A stretch of 64,000 nucleotides of DNA from Devosia sp. 1566 (GTDB lineage: Bacteria > Pseudomonadota > Alphaproteobacteria > Rhizobiales > Devosiaceae). Position numbers and translations under genes: made by a program. This document shows, piece after piece, positions 1 through 8,905 of this stretch (position 1 is the stretch's first letter; the number at the start of each line of letters is the position of its first letter). The stretch covers positions 2,418,001 through 2,482,000 of the forward strand of contig NZ_CP034767.1 in the NCBI RefSeq assembly GCF_004005995.1, read 5' to 3'. Below the pieces are notes generated by a model that saw only the letters and a program-made list of their open reading frames with translations, had not been told where the DNA came from and did no database searches.

Positions 1-848
1 ACTCTGCCTGCTCGCTGCCGCCGCAAAATCTCTCCCCCGAGATCATGGACGAGCTCAAGCGGCAGACCCGCGAACTCGCCTTTGCCCTCAAGGTGGGTGG
101 CCTGATGAACGTGCAATATGCCCTCAAGGACGGTGTCATCTACCTCCTCGAAGTCAATCCGCGCGCTTCGCGCACCGTGCCCTTCGTGGCCAAGGTGATT
201 GGCCAGCCCATCGCCAAGATCGCCTCGCGCATCATGGCCGGTGAAAGCCTGGCGAGCTTCAATCTCAAGGAAAAGACCTTCAAGCACATCGCCGTCAAGG
301 AAGCCGTGTTCCCCTTCAGCCGCTTCCCGGGCGTCGATACCGTGCTCGGGCCGGAGATGAAGTCGACCGGCGAAGTGATTGGCCTCGACTACGATTTCGC
401 CATGGCTTTCGCCAAGTCGCAGATGGGTGCGGGCTCCAAGGTCCCCACCAGTGGCGCCGCCTTCATCTCGGTGCGCGATGACGACAAGGAGTTGATCATC
501 GACACCGCCCGCCATCTCGAGCAGGCTGGTTTCACCATCCTCGCCACCGGCGGCACCCAGCGTTATCTGGTGGAAAACGGCATTGCCGCCACCAAGATCA
601 ACAAGGTGCTCGAAGGGCGCCCGCATATTGTGGATCTGATGAAGAATGGCGGCGTGCAGCTGGTGATCAACACCACCGACGGCATGAAGTCGATCTCCGA
701 CAGCCGCGACATCCGCCGCACCGCGCTCTACGCCAAGATCCCCTATTACACCACGATCGATGGGGCGATGGCGGCTGTGCAGGGTATCCTCGCTTATCGC
801 GACGGCAACCTTCAGGTCCGCCCGCTGCAGGACTACTTCGCCCACTAG
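1..848 (+). CDS. carB: Carbamoyl-phosphate synthase large subunit, C-terminal part (cut by window start)
   Basis: The frame is already open at base 3 and ends at the stop at 846-848, so only about the last 280 residues are present. The protein makes carbamoyl phosphate from bicarbonate, ammonia (from the CarA subunit) and two ATP for pyrimidine and arginine synthesis. Visible are the end of the second ATP-grasp domain (the stretch [11 protein letters not shown] followed by [12 protein letters not shown], typical of CarB) and then the C-terminal MGS-like allosteric domain, with the ATGGT motif and the INTTDG loop where UMP/IMP or ornithine effects act in the family. The internal ATG at 45 is not the start. 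Confidence 0.97.
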   Translation, partial: SACSLPPQNLSPEIMDELKRQTRELAFALKVGGLMNVQYALKDGVIYLLEVNPRASRTVPFVAKVIGQPIAKIASRIMAGESLASFNLKEKTFKHIAVKEAVFPFSRFPGVDTVLGPEMKSTGEVIGLDYDFAMAFAKSQMGAGSKVPTSGAAFISVRDDDKELIIDTARHLEQAGFTILATGGTQRYLVENGIAATKINKVLEGRPHIVDLMKNGGVQLVINTTDGMKSISDSRDIRRTALYAKIPYYTTIDGAMAAVQGILAYRDGNLQVRPLQDYFAH

Positions 849-923
849 ATTGGTCAGGAGCCAAAGTTTCGCCATCTGGCGAAGCTTTCCTGCCCATCCA
901 ACCAAAGCTCAAGGGAGGCGGTC

Positions 924-1691
924 TTGGCCCGTCAAAGCCGGCAAACCCGCCTCCCCGCTCCCTTCCTCAAGCGCCTCTGGCGCCTCCCCGATTGGGGTAC
1001 CCGCTCCGGCTATCCCTTCAACCTCCCCTGGTTGCAGGATCCCGACTGGAGCCTTGAGTTCACCACCCCCATCACCATCATCGTGGGCGAAAACGGCACC
1101 GGCAAATCCACCCTGGTGGAGGCCATCGCGGCGATGAGCGGCTATGACGAAGCCGGCGGCGGCAAGGGCTATATGCCGGTCGATCACTCCGCCGCGCTCG
1201 ACCGCAGCGGCGCCCTACTCACCGACGTGCTCCGCGCCTCCTGGCTGCCCAAGGTCACCAATGGCTGGTTCTTTCGCGCCGAGTCGTTTTATTCCGTCGC
1301 CCGCTATCTCGATGCCGCAGCCATCGACGCCGGTGGCGCGGCCCCGGACTACCTGTCGCAAAGCCATGGCGAGGGCTTTGTTGATTTCTTTGAAAGCCGC
1401 ATGACCCGCCAGGGCATCTATTTCCTCGACGAGCCCGAAAGCGCCCTCTCGCCCCAGCGCCAGCGCGAATTGCTGCGGCTACTCCATCGCCTGGGCCAGA
1501 ACGCCACGGCCCAGATCATCATGGCCACCCACTCGCCCCTGCTGATGGCGCTCCCCGGCGCCACCCTTCTCGAAATCACTCGCGATGGCCTTGCCCCGGT
1601 GCGGCTCAGGGATACGCGCCACTTCCGGCTTTACCGTGATTTCACCGCCGACCCCAAGGGTTGGATCGCCGAAGTGCTGGAAGACCTCTAG
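924..1691 (+). CDS. AAA family ATPase, ABC/RecF-like, stand-alone
   Basis: A 255-residue soluble ATPase. Walker A GENGTGKST lies at residues 55-63, an ABC-type signature-like stretch LSQSHGEGF at 144-152, Walker B IYFLDEPE at 165-172, and a switch histidine in ATHSP at 201-205. There is no coiled coil and no membrane segment, so it resembles the small predicted-ATPase group (COG3910-like) rather than a transporter or SMC protein. The TTG start at 924 is chosen because GGGAGG lies just upstream at 913-918. Its substrate or partner is unknown; it sits alone between carB and a dioxygenase gene. Confidence 0.85.
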   Translation: MARQSRQTRLPAPFLKRLWRLPDWGTRSGYPFNLPWLQDPDWSLEFTTPITIIVGENGTGKSTLVEAIAAMSGYDEAGGGKGYMPVDHSAALDRSGALLTDVLRASWLPKVTNGWFFRAESFYSVARYLDAAAIDAGGAAPDYLSQSHGEGFVDFFESRMTRQGIYFLDEPESALSPQRQRELLRLLHRLGQNATAQIIMATHSPLLMALPGATLLEITRDGLAPVRLRDTRHFRLYRDFTADPKGWIAEVLEDL

Positions 1692-1856
1692 CCTGGCGCC
1701 CGCTTGCACTCGGCGCCGCTTTTGCTATCCTTCGCCCATCATGATGATGATCCGGTCCAACAAGTTCGCCGTGTTCCTCCGCGCCTGATCGGCGCCTCCT
1801 GAGGCACACACTGGCGGCCCAGCCGCCTCCAGGCCGCCGTGCGGCCACGCGAACTC

Positions 1857-2657
1857 ATGGACATCTCAATGCCCGAAACTTCCAACGCGCTCACACCAGC
1901 GCAGATCACGGCTTTCATCACCGACGGCTTTGTGCGGATCGATAATGCCTTTCCCGCCGACCTCGCCGCCGGGGCCCGAGCCATCCTCTGGGCCGCCACC
2001 GGCTGCAATCCCGATGATCCCGCTACCTGGACCAAACCGGTAATCCGGCTCGGCGAGTTCTCCCAGCCGCCGTTCCGCGAAGCCGTCAACACGCCAACAC
2101 TGAGGGCCGCCTATAACCAGCTCGTCGGCCCCGGTCGCTGGTTGCCACGGGGCGGCCTCGGCACCTTCCCGGTCCGCTTCCCCAATCCCCAGGATGAGGG
2201 CGACACCGGCTGGCACATCGATGCGAGCTTTGGCGACGACAACCCGGACTTCCTCGAATGGCGCGCCAACATCAACTCGCGCGGCCGTGCGCTCTTGATG
2301 TTGTTCCTGTTCTCCGATGTCGGGGCGGACGATGCCCCCACCCGCATTCGCCCGGGCTCGCATCTCGAAGTCGCCCGTTATCTGGCTCCGGCTGGGGAAG
2401 ACGGACGCAGCTTGCGCGACATGCTGACGGACCGGCCTGACTGGTTCGACACCGGTCGCGAGGCCCTCGCCACAGGTCCCGCGGGCACGGTTTATCTGTG
2501 CCACCCGTTCCTCGTCCACGCCGCCCAGATCCACCGCGGCAAAACGGTCAAGTTCATGGCCCAGCCGCCACTCCTGCCCGCCGAACCCCTCCAGCTCGAG
2601 CGGGCAGACAACAACTACTCCCCGGTGGAAAGGGCCATCCGCCTGGCCTTGGGGTGA
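1857..2657 (+). CDS. Phytanoyl-CoA dioxygenase family (Fe(II)/2-oxoglutarate oxygenase)
   Basis: A 266-residue protein with the jelly-roll Fe(II)/2-oxoglutarate oxygenase signature: the HxD pair at H120-D122 in GWHIDASF, a distal histidine in the LCHPFLVHAA segment (about 216-221), and an arginine in TRIRPGSH suited to bind 2-oxoglutarate. Members hydroxylate diverse small molecules; the substrate here cannot be read from sequence. The frame also opens at a GTG at 1839 and an ATG at 1869; 1857 is a compromise. It is monocistronic, convergent with the threonine aldolase gene. Confidence 0.82.
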   Translation: MDISMPETSNALTPAQITAFITDGFVRIDNAFPADLAAGARAILWAATGCNPDDPATWTKPVIRLGEFSQPPFREAVNTPTLRAAYNQLVGPGRWLPRGGLGTFPVRFPNPQDEGDTGWHIDASFGDDNPDFLEWRANINSRGRALLMLFLFSDVGADDAPTRIRPGSHLEVARYLAPAGEDGRSLRDMLTDRPDWFDTGREALATGPAGTVYLCHPFLVHAAQIHRGKTVKFMAQPPLLPAEPLQLERADNNYSPVERAIRLALG

Positions 2658-2697
2658 AAATCAAAGGGGCGGCGGCTCGTGCTCCCGCCCCTACGTC

Positions 2698-3717
2698 TCA
2701 GCCCCCGAAAAACTCGCGCACCCCCGCCAAAGCGCCGTCCACGGCTTCGTCGTCGACATCCAAATGCGTCACCCAGCGTTGCTGCCCATATTGCCCACCG
2801 ACCGCAATGCCGCGCTCCCCCAGGAACTGCGTCATCGCCTTTTCGAGCTCGGCATCAGCCTTCACGAAGACGATATTGGTGTCCGGCATCGGAACACTGA
2901 GATCGGCAAAACTCGCAAGCCCCTCTGACAGCTGCTTGGCCCGGCGATGATCCTCGGCCAATCGCTCCACATTGTGCTCCAGCGCATAAAGCCCCGCCGC
3001 CGCCAGAATGCCCGCCTGCCGCATCCCGCCACCCAGCATCTTGCGATCGCGCCGCGCTTTTTCGATCAGCGTGCCGGCTCCCACCAGCACTGACCCAACC
3101 GGCGTGCCCAACCCTTTGGATAGGCAAATCGACACCGTATCGAACGGTGCGGCAAACTCCGAGATCTCGATCCCCAGCGCCACGCAGGCATTGAACGCCC
3201 GCGCGCCATCAAGATGCAACCCGAGCTCACGCTCGCGCGCCAGCTCGGCCACCTCATCGATATAAGCGAGCGGCAGCACCCGGCCGCCAAAGGTGTTTTC
3301 GAGCGCAATCACCCGGGTGCGGGCAAAATGCATGTCGTCAGCCTTGATGGCTGCCGCGATGTCATGGAGCGCCATCGTCCCATCAGGCTGGTGGGCAATG
3401 GGCTGGGGCTGGATTGAGCCCAGCACGGCCGCCCCGCCCGCTTCGAACATGTAGCAATGCGCGTTTTGCCCCGCGATGAACTCGTCGCCGCGCCCGCAAT
3501 GGCTCATCAGGGCAAGCAGGTTAGACATTGTCCCCGACGGCACGAACAGCGCCGCTTCCTTGCCCAGCAGCATCGCCATGCGCTGCTCAAGCTGGCGCAC
3601 CGTCGGATCATCGCCATAAACATCGTCCCCCACCTCCGCCGCCGCCATCGCCGCCCTCATGCCGGGGGAAGGACGGGTCACCGTGTCGGAGCGGAAATCA
3701 TAACGCAGCGTATTCAT
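2698..3717 (-). CDS. ltaE: Low-specificity L-threonine aldolase
   Basis: A PLP enzyme of fold type I that cleaves L-threonine/allo-threonine to glycine and acetaldehyde. The N-terminal FRSDTVT...M motif, the YGDDPT segment, HLDGAR at 168-173 (the Asp binds the pyridine nitrogen) and the Schiff-base lysine K201 in CLSKGLG are all present. The 339-residue length is usual for the family. Its start codon overlaps the stop of the upstream methyltransferase gene by 4 bases, so the two are translationally coupled. Confidence 0.93.
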   Translation of the reverse strand: MNTLRYDFRSDTVTRPSPGMRAAMAAAEVGDDVYGDDPTVRQLEQRMAMLLGKEAALFVPSGTMSNLLALMSHCGRGDEFIAGQNAHCYMFEAGGAAVLGSIQPQPIAHQPDGTMALHDIAAAIKADDMHFARTRVIALENTFGGRVLPLAYIDEVAELARERELGLHLDGARAFNACVALGIEISEFAAPFDTVSICLSKGLGTPVGSVLVGAGTLIEKARRDRKMLGGGMRQAGILAAAGLYALEHNVERLAEDHRRAKQLSEGLASFADLSVPMPDTNIVFVKADAELEKAMTQFLGERGIAVGGQYGQQRWVTHLDVDDEAVDGALAGVREFFGG

Positions 3718-4664
3718 GCTTCATCCTCAAGCTGGGCAGGATCGGGCTTTTGCGCCACTACCAGCATACCGGCAATTGGCGCGCCGCGGTCTTGGCGCAG
3801 AGTCGCGGTTTCGAACTGACACACATGCAGGCCCGCATCGGCGAGCGCCACCCGCGTCGCCGCAACCCCATGCGCATAGCGGAGCGACGGGCGCAAGAAC
3901 ATCGGCTCCTCGCCCTCATGCGCCTCGAGCGAAAAGGCCAGCAGCCCACCCGGCTTGAGTGCTCCCAACATGGCGTTGAGCACCGGGGGCAGCGCGCCGC
4001 AATAAATCAGCACATCGGCCGCGGTGATCAGATCGGCTTCGATTGGTCGGCGCTGGAGGAACCGGACAAGCTCGTCCTTTTCCAGCTGATCATAAATGTT
4101 CTTGCGCCGGGCTGTCGCGACCATCGCGGCGGAAAGATCGACCCCGTCGAGCCGCTCGACCTTGCCTCGCAGCCGCTCGCCCATCAGGCCCGTGCCACAG
4201 CCAAGGTCCAGCGCCAGGGCCCAGCGCCCGATCCCCTGCCGCGCCATTTCACGTTCGATCATTGCGTCGAGCAGTTCGGGCACCTGGTAGCCGAGTTTGC
4301 CCACCAGCGACGCCTCGAACCGCGGCGCATATTGATCAAACAGCGCTTCCACATAGCTCACTGCAGTCCCCGCGGCCGCGACCGCGGCACCATGGGCCGA
4401 AAGCTTGAGGGCGGTGCCGAACACCCCCTCGTCGTCCAGCGCTTCGAGGTGCCGCCAGGCCGAAATGGCCCCGCTCACATCGCCCGCCTTCTCACAGTAG
4501 GTGCCCAGCAGGTCCCAGCCCCCGGCCCAATCGGGCGCCAGTTCCAGGGTTTGCGCCATCACCTCGGCTGCTGCGTGGTGATCGCCTTCTTCGGATAGGA
4601 GTCGTGCGAAACCGGCACGTCGGTCGGCGATCATGTCGCCCGAACTCTGGAACGCCTTGGTCAA
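3714..4664 (-). CDS. Class I SAM-dependent methyltransferase with N-terminal TPR region
   Basis: 316 residues. Residues about 15-75 form two tetratricopeptide-like helical pairs (HAAAEVMAQTLELAPDWAGGW is typical TPR spacing), followed by a Rossmann methyltransferase with motif I LDLGCGTGL at 152-160 and an acidic GVDLS loop. The same architecture occurs in many alphaproteobacterial predicted TPR methyltransferases (COG4976); the substrate is unknown. It lies upstream of ltaE with a 4-base overlap (TGA/ATG), suggesting a two-gene operon. Confidence 0.85.
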   Translation of the reverse strand: MTKAFQSSGDMIADRRAGFARLLSEEGDHHAAAEVMAQTLELAPDWAGGWDLLGTYCEKAGDVSGAISAWRHLEALDDEGVFGTALKLSAHGAAVAAAGTAVSYVEALFDQYAPRFEASLVGKLGYQVPELLDAMIEREMARQGIGRWALALDLGCGTGLMGERLRGKVERLDGVDLSAAMVATARRKNIYDQLEKDELVRFLQRRPIEADLITAADVLIYCGALPPVLNAMLGALKPGGLLAFSLEAHEGEEPMFLRPSLRYAHGVAATRVALADAGLHVCQFETATLRQDRGAPIAGMLVVAQKPDPAQLEDEA

Positions 4665-5131
4665 GCGTATACGATCTCTGAATGGAGGTGATGGAGGGCG
4701 GATGTGACGGATTTCTTGACGAAAAGCAAGAACACGCTTTGCGCAAAAGGGTTACATTGGGATGCATTTAAGCTAACATCTTTTCATCGCCTGCAGCTTT
4801 TTGCTGCTGTCGAGCATTGGGTCCCTTACGGAGCCGTCTTCAGTTCCCACCTTGGCAGCGCGCAAGTCTATGCCAAGCACTAGAGCCATGTTGCTCTTGC
4901 CCTAGCCAAAACGAATGTTTGGCCGGGTGCTTTGGCACGATCATTCGCTGTATTGAACCCCCCATTGTTTAGAGCTAAGCTCCCCGCATCGAATAAAGCG
5001 GCCGACTGATCTGATCATGCGAATACCATTCGCTCCTGCTGACGTCATTATCCGACAATTCGATTCAACCAAGTCTTGGTCGCTGTGACCAAGGCCGCCT
5101 ACAGCAGCGACTGCACGAGGGAACGCGCATC
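4665..5131. other. Intergenic region with cspA leader
   Basis: 467 bases without a convincing reading frame, between the divergent methyltransferase and cspA genes. The part next to cspA is moderately AT-rich, as expected for promoters and a long cold-shock 5' leader. No confident -10/-35 pair was assigned. A strong hairpin near cspA is listed separately. Confidence 0.5.
5075..5093 (+). promoter_or_regulatory. Perfect stem-loop in the cspA 5' leader
   Basis: CTTGGTC (5075-5081) and GACCAAG (5087-5093) form a perfect 7-bp stem with a 5-base loop, ending 38 bases before the cspA start codon. Long structured leaders that change conformation on cold shock are known for csp genes; a role here is inferred only from position. 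Confidence 0.45.
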
Positions 5132-5341
5132 ATGGCAACTGGCACCGTAAAGTGGTTCAACGGTCAAAAGGGCTACGGCTTCATCCAGCCCGACGAAGGC
5201 GGGACCGATGTCTTCGTCCATATCTCGGCGGTTCAGCGCTCCGGCCTGAACGGTCTGGATGAGGGCCAGAAGATTACCTACGAGATCGTCAAGGACAAAC
5301 GCACCGGCAAATCCGCCGCCGACAATCTCGTCGCCTCCTGA
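5132..5341 (+). CDS. cspA: Cold-shock protein, CspA family
   Basis: A 69-residue single cold-shock domain. RNP1-like KGYGFI (residues about 13-18) and RNP2-like VFVHI (28-32) are present, preceded by the family start [11 protein letters not shown]. It binds single-stranded RNA/DNA and acts as an RNA chaperone. GAGGGA at 5117-5122 is the ribosome binding site. It is followed directly by an intrinsic terminator, so it is a single-gene unit. Confidence 0.96.
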   Translation: MATGTVKWFNGQKGYGFIQPDEGGTDVFVHISAVQRSGLNGLDEGQKITYEIVKDKRTGKSAADNLVAS

Positions 5342-5366
5342 CCTCAACAATCCCCCAACCGATAGG

Positions 5367-5394
5367 AAGCGCATCCCACCGGATGCGCTTTTTT
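5367..5394 (+). terminator. Intrinsic terminator of cspA
   Basis: AAGCGCATCC and GGATGCGCTT form a 10-bp perfect stem with a 4-base loop, followed by a run of T. It lies 26 bases after the cspA stop codon. Confidence 0.9.
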
Positions 5395-5784
5395 GTTGCG
5401 GCTTTGCGCTGAGACCCAAACCCAACAGCCGCCATCCCTGGGCGCTGGGCTTTTTGCCGACGGGCGCAAGCCGGGGCTTATCCGCCCCTTCCACGAGCGG
5501 CGCGCGCGAATGCTAGCCGGCAGCGCGACGCCCAAGTGCAAACAGCCCAATAATGACGGAAGAACATCGTGTTGCGAAAAGACGGCGCATTGGCAAACCT
5601 CCTCTTGACACTAGGGCGGAGCTTGAACGCACGTGTGGACACCCCATGTTCTTGAGCGTCACCCGCTTGACCGCAACGCGTCTGGCGGGCAATTTGAACC
5701 ATCTTCCCCGAAAACTAGTCGTGAAGCGGATGCCGAACGGGTTTTGGCTGGAAGACACCTGCATTTGCCCTGGAGGCGATACGA
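5395..5784. other. Intergenic region upstream of greA
   Basis: 390 bases with no convincing gene. An open frame from 5553 overlaps the greA start and reads as unstructured basic sequence without family resemblance. A TTGACA hexamer at 5605-5610 resembles a -35 box, but no matching -10 was found at normal spacing. Confidence 0.4.
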
Positions 5785-6258
5785 ATGGACAAGATCCCGA
5801 TGACGGTGGCTGGTCACAAGGCCCTCACCGTTGAATATGAGCACCGCACTGCCAATGAGCGCCGTCGCATCATCGACGCCATCTCCGAAGCGCGCGCCCA
5901 TGGCGATCTCTCCGAAAACGCCGAATATTCGGCTGCCAAGGAACAGCAGAGCCTGAACGAAGGGCGCATCCAGGAACTTGAATCGATCCTGGCGCTGGCC
6001 GACATCATCGATGTCTCCAAGCTCTCGGGCTCCACCGTCAAGTTTGGTGCCACCGTCACCTATGTCGACGAGGACACCGAAGAGGAAAAGACCTATCAGA
6101 TCGTTGGCGATCCAGAGGCCGATGCCTCGGGTGGCCGCATCTCCATTTCCTCGCCCATCGCCAAGGCGATGATCGGCAAATCCGTCGGCGATTCGTTTGA
6201 AGTGGCGGCCCCTGGTGGCTCGCGCTCCTATGAAATCCTGAAAATCCGCTACAGCTAA
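5785..6258 (+). CDS. greA: Transcription elongation factor GreA
   Basis: 157 residues, the standard GreA length. It rescues backtracked RNA polymerase by stimulating transcript cleavage. The N-terminal coiled-coil hairpin carries the acidic tip ([18 protein letters not shown], about 35-52), and the C-terminal FKBP-like domain ends in [16 protein letters not shown], the GreA/GreB C-terminal signature. GGAGG lies upstream at 5771-5775. Position downstream of carB is common in alphaproteobacteria, though here seven kilobases of other genes intervene. Confidence 0.97.
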   Translation: MDKIPMTVAGHKALTVEYEHRTANERRRIIDAISEARAHGDLSENAEYSAAKEQQSLNEGRIQELESILALADIIDVSKLSGSTVKFGATVTYVDEDTEEEKTYQIVGDPEADASGGRISISSPIAKAMIGKSVGDSFEVAAPGGSRSYEILKIRYS

Positions 6259-6413
6259 GCCTGTTTAGCGAGCAAAGGCTGGTGCAGGCTGTGCTTTTTC
6301 GGTGCACAGCCCCAGCTGAATTGCCCCCGCCGTGTTGGCGGCCTTGAAACCGCCCGCACTTCGGCCTTTAACTGAGGCCAAGGGAGGCCTCGTACTCTGG
6401 GGAGAGCGTTGCG

Positions 6414-7364
6414 ATGCACGCCAAAGTCATCATCATCGGTTCGGGTCCGGCCGGCTACACCGCTGCAATCTACGCGGCGCGCGCCATGCTGGAGCCCGTG
6501 ATGATCCAGGGCATCCAGCCCGGTGGCCAGCTCACCATCACCACTGATGTTGAAAACTATCCCGGCTTTGCCGACGTCATCCAGGGCCCCTGGCTCATGG
6601 ACCAGATGCGCTCGCAGGCCGAACATGTCGGCACCCGCATCGTCAACGACGTGATCACCTCCGTCGATTTCGACCGCCGACCCTTTGTGCTCCACAGCGA
6701 CAGCGGCACCACCTACACCGCCGACAGCATCATCATCTGCACCGGTGCCCAGGCCAAGTGGCTGGGCCTGCCCTCCGAGCAGAAGTTCCAGGGCTTTGGC
6801 GTTTCCGCCTGCGCCACCTGCGATGGCTTTTTCTATCGCAACAAGGAAGTGGTCGTGGTCGGGGGCGGCAACACCGCAGTCGAGGAAGCGCTCTTCCTCA
6901 CCAACTTCGCCTCCAAGGTCATTCTCGTGCATCGCCGCAGCGAGTTCCGGGCCGAGCGGATCCTGCAGGATCGCCTGTTCAAGAACCCCAAGATCGAAGT
7001 GCGCTGGAACACCGAGATCGACGAAGTCCATGGCAGCGCCATGCCCCCTTCGGTCAACGCAGTGACCCTGCGCGACCTCAAGACCGGCCGCACCTATTCC
7101 CAGCCGATCGACGGCGTATTCGTCGCCATCGGTCACTCGCCCGCGACCTCGATCTTTGCCGGCAAGCTCGACATGAAGCCGGGCGGCTATCTGCAGGTCC
7201 AGCCCGGCACGACCCAGACCAACATCCCGGGCGTGTTTGCCGCCGGTGATGTCACCGACGACGTTTATCGCCAGGCCATCACTGCAGCGGGGATGGGCTG
7301 CATGGCCGCGCTCGATGCCGAACGGTTCCTGGCCGAACACGAACTCGCCGAAGCGGCGGAGTAG
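6414..7364 (+). CDS. trxB: Thioredoxin-disulfide reductase
   Basis: A 316-residue FAD/NADPH flavoenzyme that reduces thioredoxin. The FAD-binding GSGPAG is at 9-14, the redox-active CATC at C133-C136, the NADPH-binding GGGNTA at about 150-155, and the C-terminal second FAD motif GVFAAGDV. The length matches bacterial low-molecular-weight TrxB. The lsrB-like regulator gene follows 29 bases downstream on the same strand. Confidence 0.97.
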   Translation: MHAKVIIIGSGPAGYTAAIYAARAMLEPVMIQGIQPGGQLTITTDVENYPGFADVIQGPWLMDQMRSQAEHVGTRIVNDVITSVDFDRRPFVLHSDSGTTYTADSIIICTGAQAKWLGLPSEQKFQGFGVSACATCDGFFYRNKEVVVVGGGNTAVEEALFLTNFASKVILVHRRSEFRAERILQDRLFKNPKIEVRWNTEIDEVHGSAMPPSVNAVTLRDLKTGRTYSQPIDGVFVAIGHSPATSIFAGKLDMKPGGYLQVQPGTTQTNIPGVFAAGDVTDDVYRQAITAAGMGCMAALDAERFLAEHELAEAAE

Positions 7365-7393
7365 ACCACCCACTAAGAAGAAAGCACTGTGTA

Positions 7394-8290
7394 ATGCTCG
7401 ACTGGGACAAGCTCCGGATTTTTCACACCGCCGCAGAGTCGGGCAGTTTCACCCACGCCGCCGAAAAACTGGGAATGAGCCAATCGGCCGTCAGCCGCCA
7501 GATTTCGGCGCTTGAAGACGATCTTGGGCTTAAACTCTTTATCCGCCATGCCCGGGGCCTCGTCCTGACTGAGGTCGGCGAGCAGCTGTTCCGCACCGCC
7601 CACCGCATGCACTGGGAACTCCAGCAGGTGGAAACCCAGATGTCCGAATCCCAGGACGAGCCCACCGGCCCGCTGATCGTCACCACTACCGTGGGCATCG
7701 GCTCCACCTGGCTGTCCTCGCGCATCAACGAGTTCATCCGCCTGTATCCGCTGATCCAGCTCGAGATTCGTCTAAATGACGCCGAACTCGATCTGGCCAT
7801 GCGCGAAGCCGACGTCGCCATTCGCCTGCATCGTCCCAACCAGTCCGAGATGATCCAGCGCAAGCTGTTTACCGTGCATAACCACTTCTATGCCACGCCG
7901 GAATATCTCAGCGAGTTCGGCTCTCCCAACAGCCCCGAGCAACTCGACGATCATCGCATCATCAGCTTTGGCGAGCCGGTGCCTTCCTACCTGCCCGAGC
8001 TCAATTTCCTCGAGCGCATGGGCCGCAGCGATTCCAGCCCGCGCCGCGCTGTGCTCAAGGTCAATTCGATCTACGGCATGCTCCAGGCTTGCCAGGCCAG
8101 CATCGGCATCGCCATGCTGCCTGACTATGTCACCGAGCAGGAAGACGGCGGCCTCGTCCAGGTTCTGCCCGAAATCGAGCTGCCGGCCTATGAAGCATAC
8201 TTTGTTTACCCTCCCGCGCTGAAGAATTCCAAGCGCGTTGGCGTCTTCCGCGACTTCATCGTCGGCAAGGCGCGCGAGTGGAGCTTTTAG
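7394..8290 (+). CDS. LysR-type transcriptional regulator, LsrB/VtlR-like
   Basis: 298 residues. The N-terminal winged helix-turn-helix is clear (DWDKLRIFHTAAESGSFTHA, then MSQSAVSRQISALEDDLGLKLF), followed by a periplasmic-binding-protein-like effector domain. In Sinorhizobium, Agrobacterium and Brucella the LysR gene in this position after trxB is LsrB/VtlR, which controls oxidative-stress and envelope genes and, in Brucella and Agrobacterium, small RNAs. Assignment to that orthologue group rests on synteny and general similarity. Two small-RNA genes lie directly downstream. Confidence 0.85.
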   Translation: MLDWDKLRIFHTAAESGSFTHAAEKLGMSQSAVSRQISALEDDLGLKLFIRHARGLVLTEVGEQLFRTAHRMHWELQQVETQMSESQDEPTGPLIVTTTVGIGSTWLSSRINEFIRLYPLIQLEIRLNDAELDLAMREADVAIRLHRPNQSEMIQRKLFTVHNHFYATPEYLSEFGSPNSPEQLDDHRIISFGEPVPSYLPELNFLERMGRSDSSPRRAVLKVNSIYGMLQACQASIGIAMLPDYVTEQEDGGLVQVLPEIELPAYEAYFVYPPALKNSKRVGVFRDFIVGKAREWSF

Positions 8291-8548
8291 CGGGCGAACG
8301 CGTTCGTTGTTGGATGCGCCTTCCAAATACCCATCGCTGGGCGGACCTGCCCCGCCAGCGACACCGTCGGGGCCCCTACCCAGCTAACGCCCTGTCAGTC
8401 CCAAATATTTACGCGGAATGACGCTGCGCGCCCAGCGCAAGAATCGCGAATCTTTCTGCAGCACGCCGAGGGCCGCCGGCTCCAAGACCCACATTTGTGA
8501 TCGCGTAGCGCCTGCATGTGGCGCATGGCTGGCATGACCGATCGCGCA

Positions 8549-8577
8549 TTGCTGGCGGGACAGGTCTCCCTCATATT
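8549..8577 (+). promoter_or_regulatory. Predicted promoter of small RNA copy 1
   Basis: TTGCTG (8549-8554) and CATATT (8572-8577) separated by 17 bases, placing transcription start at about 8584, where a GTCGCTG block begins that is shared with the start of copy 2. The -10 match is weak. Confidence 0.45.
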
Positions 8578-8583
8578 GAACCC

Positions 8584-8770
8584 GTCGCTGAGGCGCGCTC
8601 CGAATCCTCCTCCCTCGGACCCCGCATCGCGACGCCGGATTTGGATCGATTCTCCTCCCTCGATCCCGGTCCATCGGTGAAGCGCTTTCCTCCTCCCTTG
8701 CGCTTCGCCATCACTATCGATTTGGCTTCGGCCCTATCATCAGCCCCATCTTCGGATGGGGCTTTTTTTT
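8584..8770 (+). ncRNA. Anti-Shine-Dalgarno (CCUCCUCCC-loop) small RNA, copy 1
   Basis: A transcript of about 187 bases is predicted with three consecutive hairpins, each showing a CU-rich anti-Shine-Dalgarno stretch in its loop. Hairpin 1 has stem TCCGA/TCGGA (8599-8619) around CCTCCTCCC (8606-8614). Hairpin 2 has stem GGATCGA/TCGATCC (8643-8666) around CTCCTCCC. Hairpin 3 has stem GAAGCGC/GCGCTTC (8679-8706) around CCTCCTCCC (8689-8697). A strong terminator closes it. This matches the cuckoo / CcsR / alpha-r14 class of alphaproteobacterial sRNAs by motif and architecture. Ends are estimates. Confidence 0.85.
8742..8770 (+). terminator. Intrinsic terminator of small RNA copy 1
   Basis: AGCCCCATC / GATGGGGCT stem with a UUCG tetraloop, then eight T in a row. 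It is nearly identical to the terminator of copy 2. Confidence 0.93.
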
Positions 8771-8870
8771 CGCCTGTTGCGGCGGGTTGCAACGCGGAGC
8801 AATGCGCCTGCTTATTTAGTGGACACATTGTCGCTGTGCCTAACGCATAGCTCCTATTCGCTCTTCCGCG

Positions 8871-8899
8871 TTGCACTAACTGATCGGGCTATCTATATA
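8871..8899 (+). promoter_or_regulatory. Predicted promoter of small RNA copy 2
   Basis: TTGCAC (8871-8876), a 17-base spacer and TATATA (8894-8899) make a good sigma-70-type promoter. Predicted start is about 8906, immediately before the GTCGCTG block shared by both copies. Confidence 0.65.
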
Positions 8900-8905
8900 C
8901 GTCCT

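Noticed and set aside
5553..5834. 93-residue frame upstream of greA
   Set aside because: It overlaps the greA start, has no family resemblance and no supporting ribosome binding site.
6287..6311. GGCTGTGC/GCACAGCC hairpin as greA terminator
   Set aside because: Good 8-bp stem but no T run follows; it may be a weak or Rho-assisted end.
6255..7373. Long antisense frame opposite trxB
   Set aside because: A shadow of the high-GC third codon positions of trxB; Gly/Ala/Asp/His-rich with no family motif.
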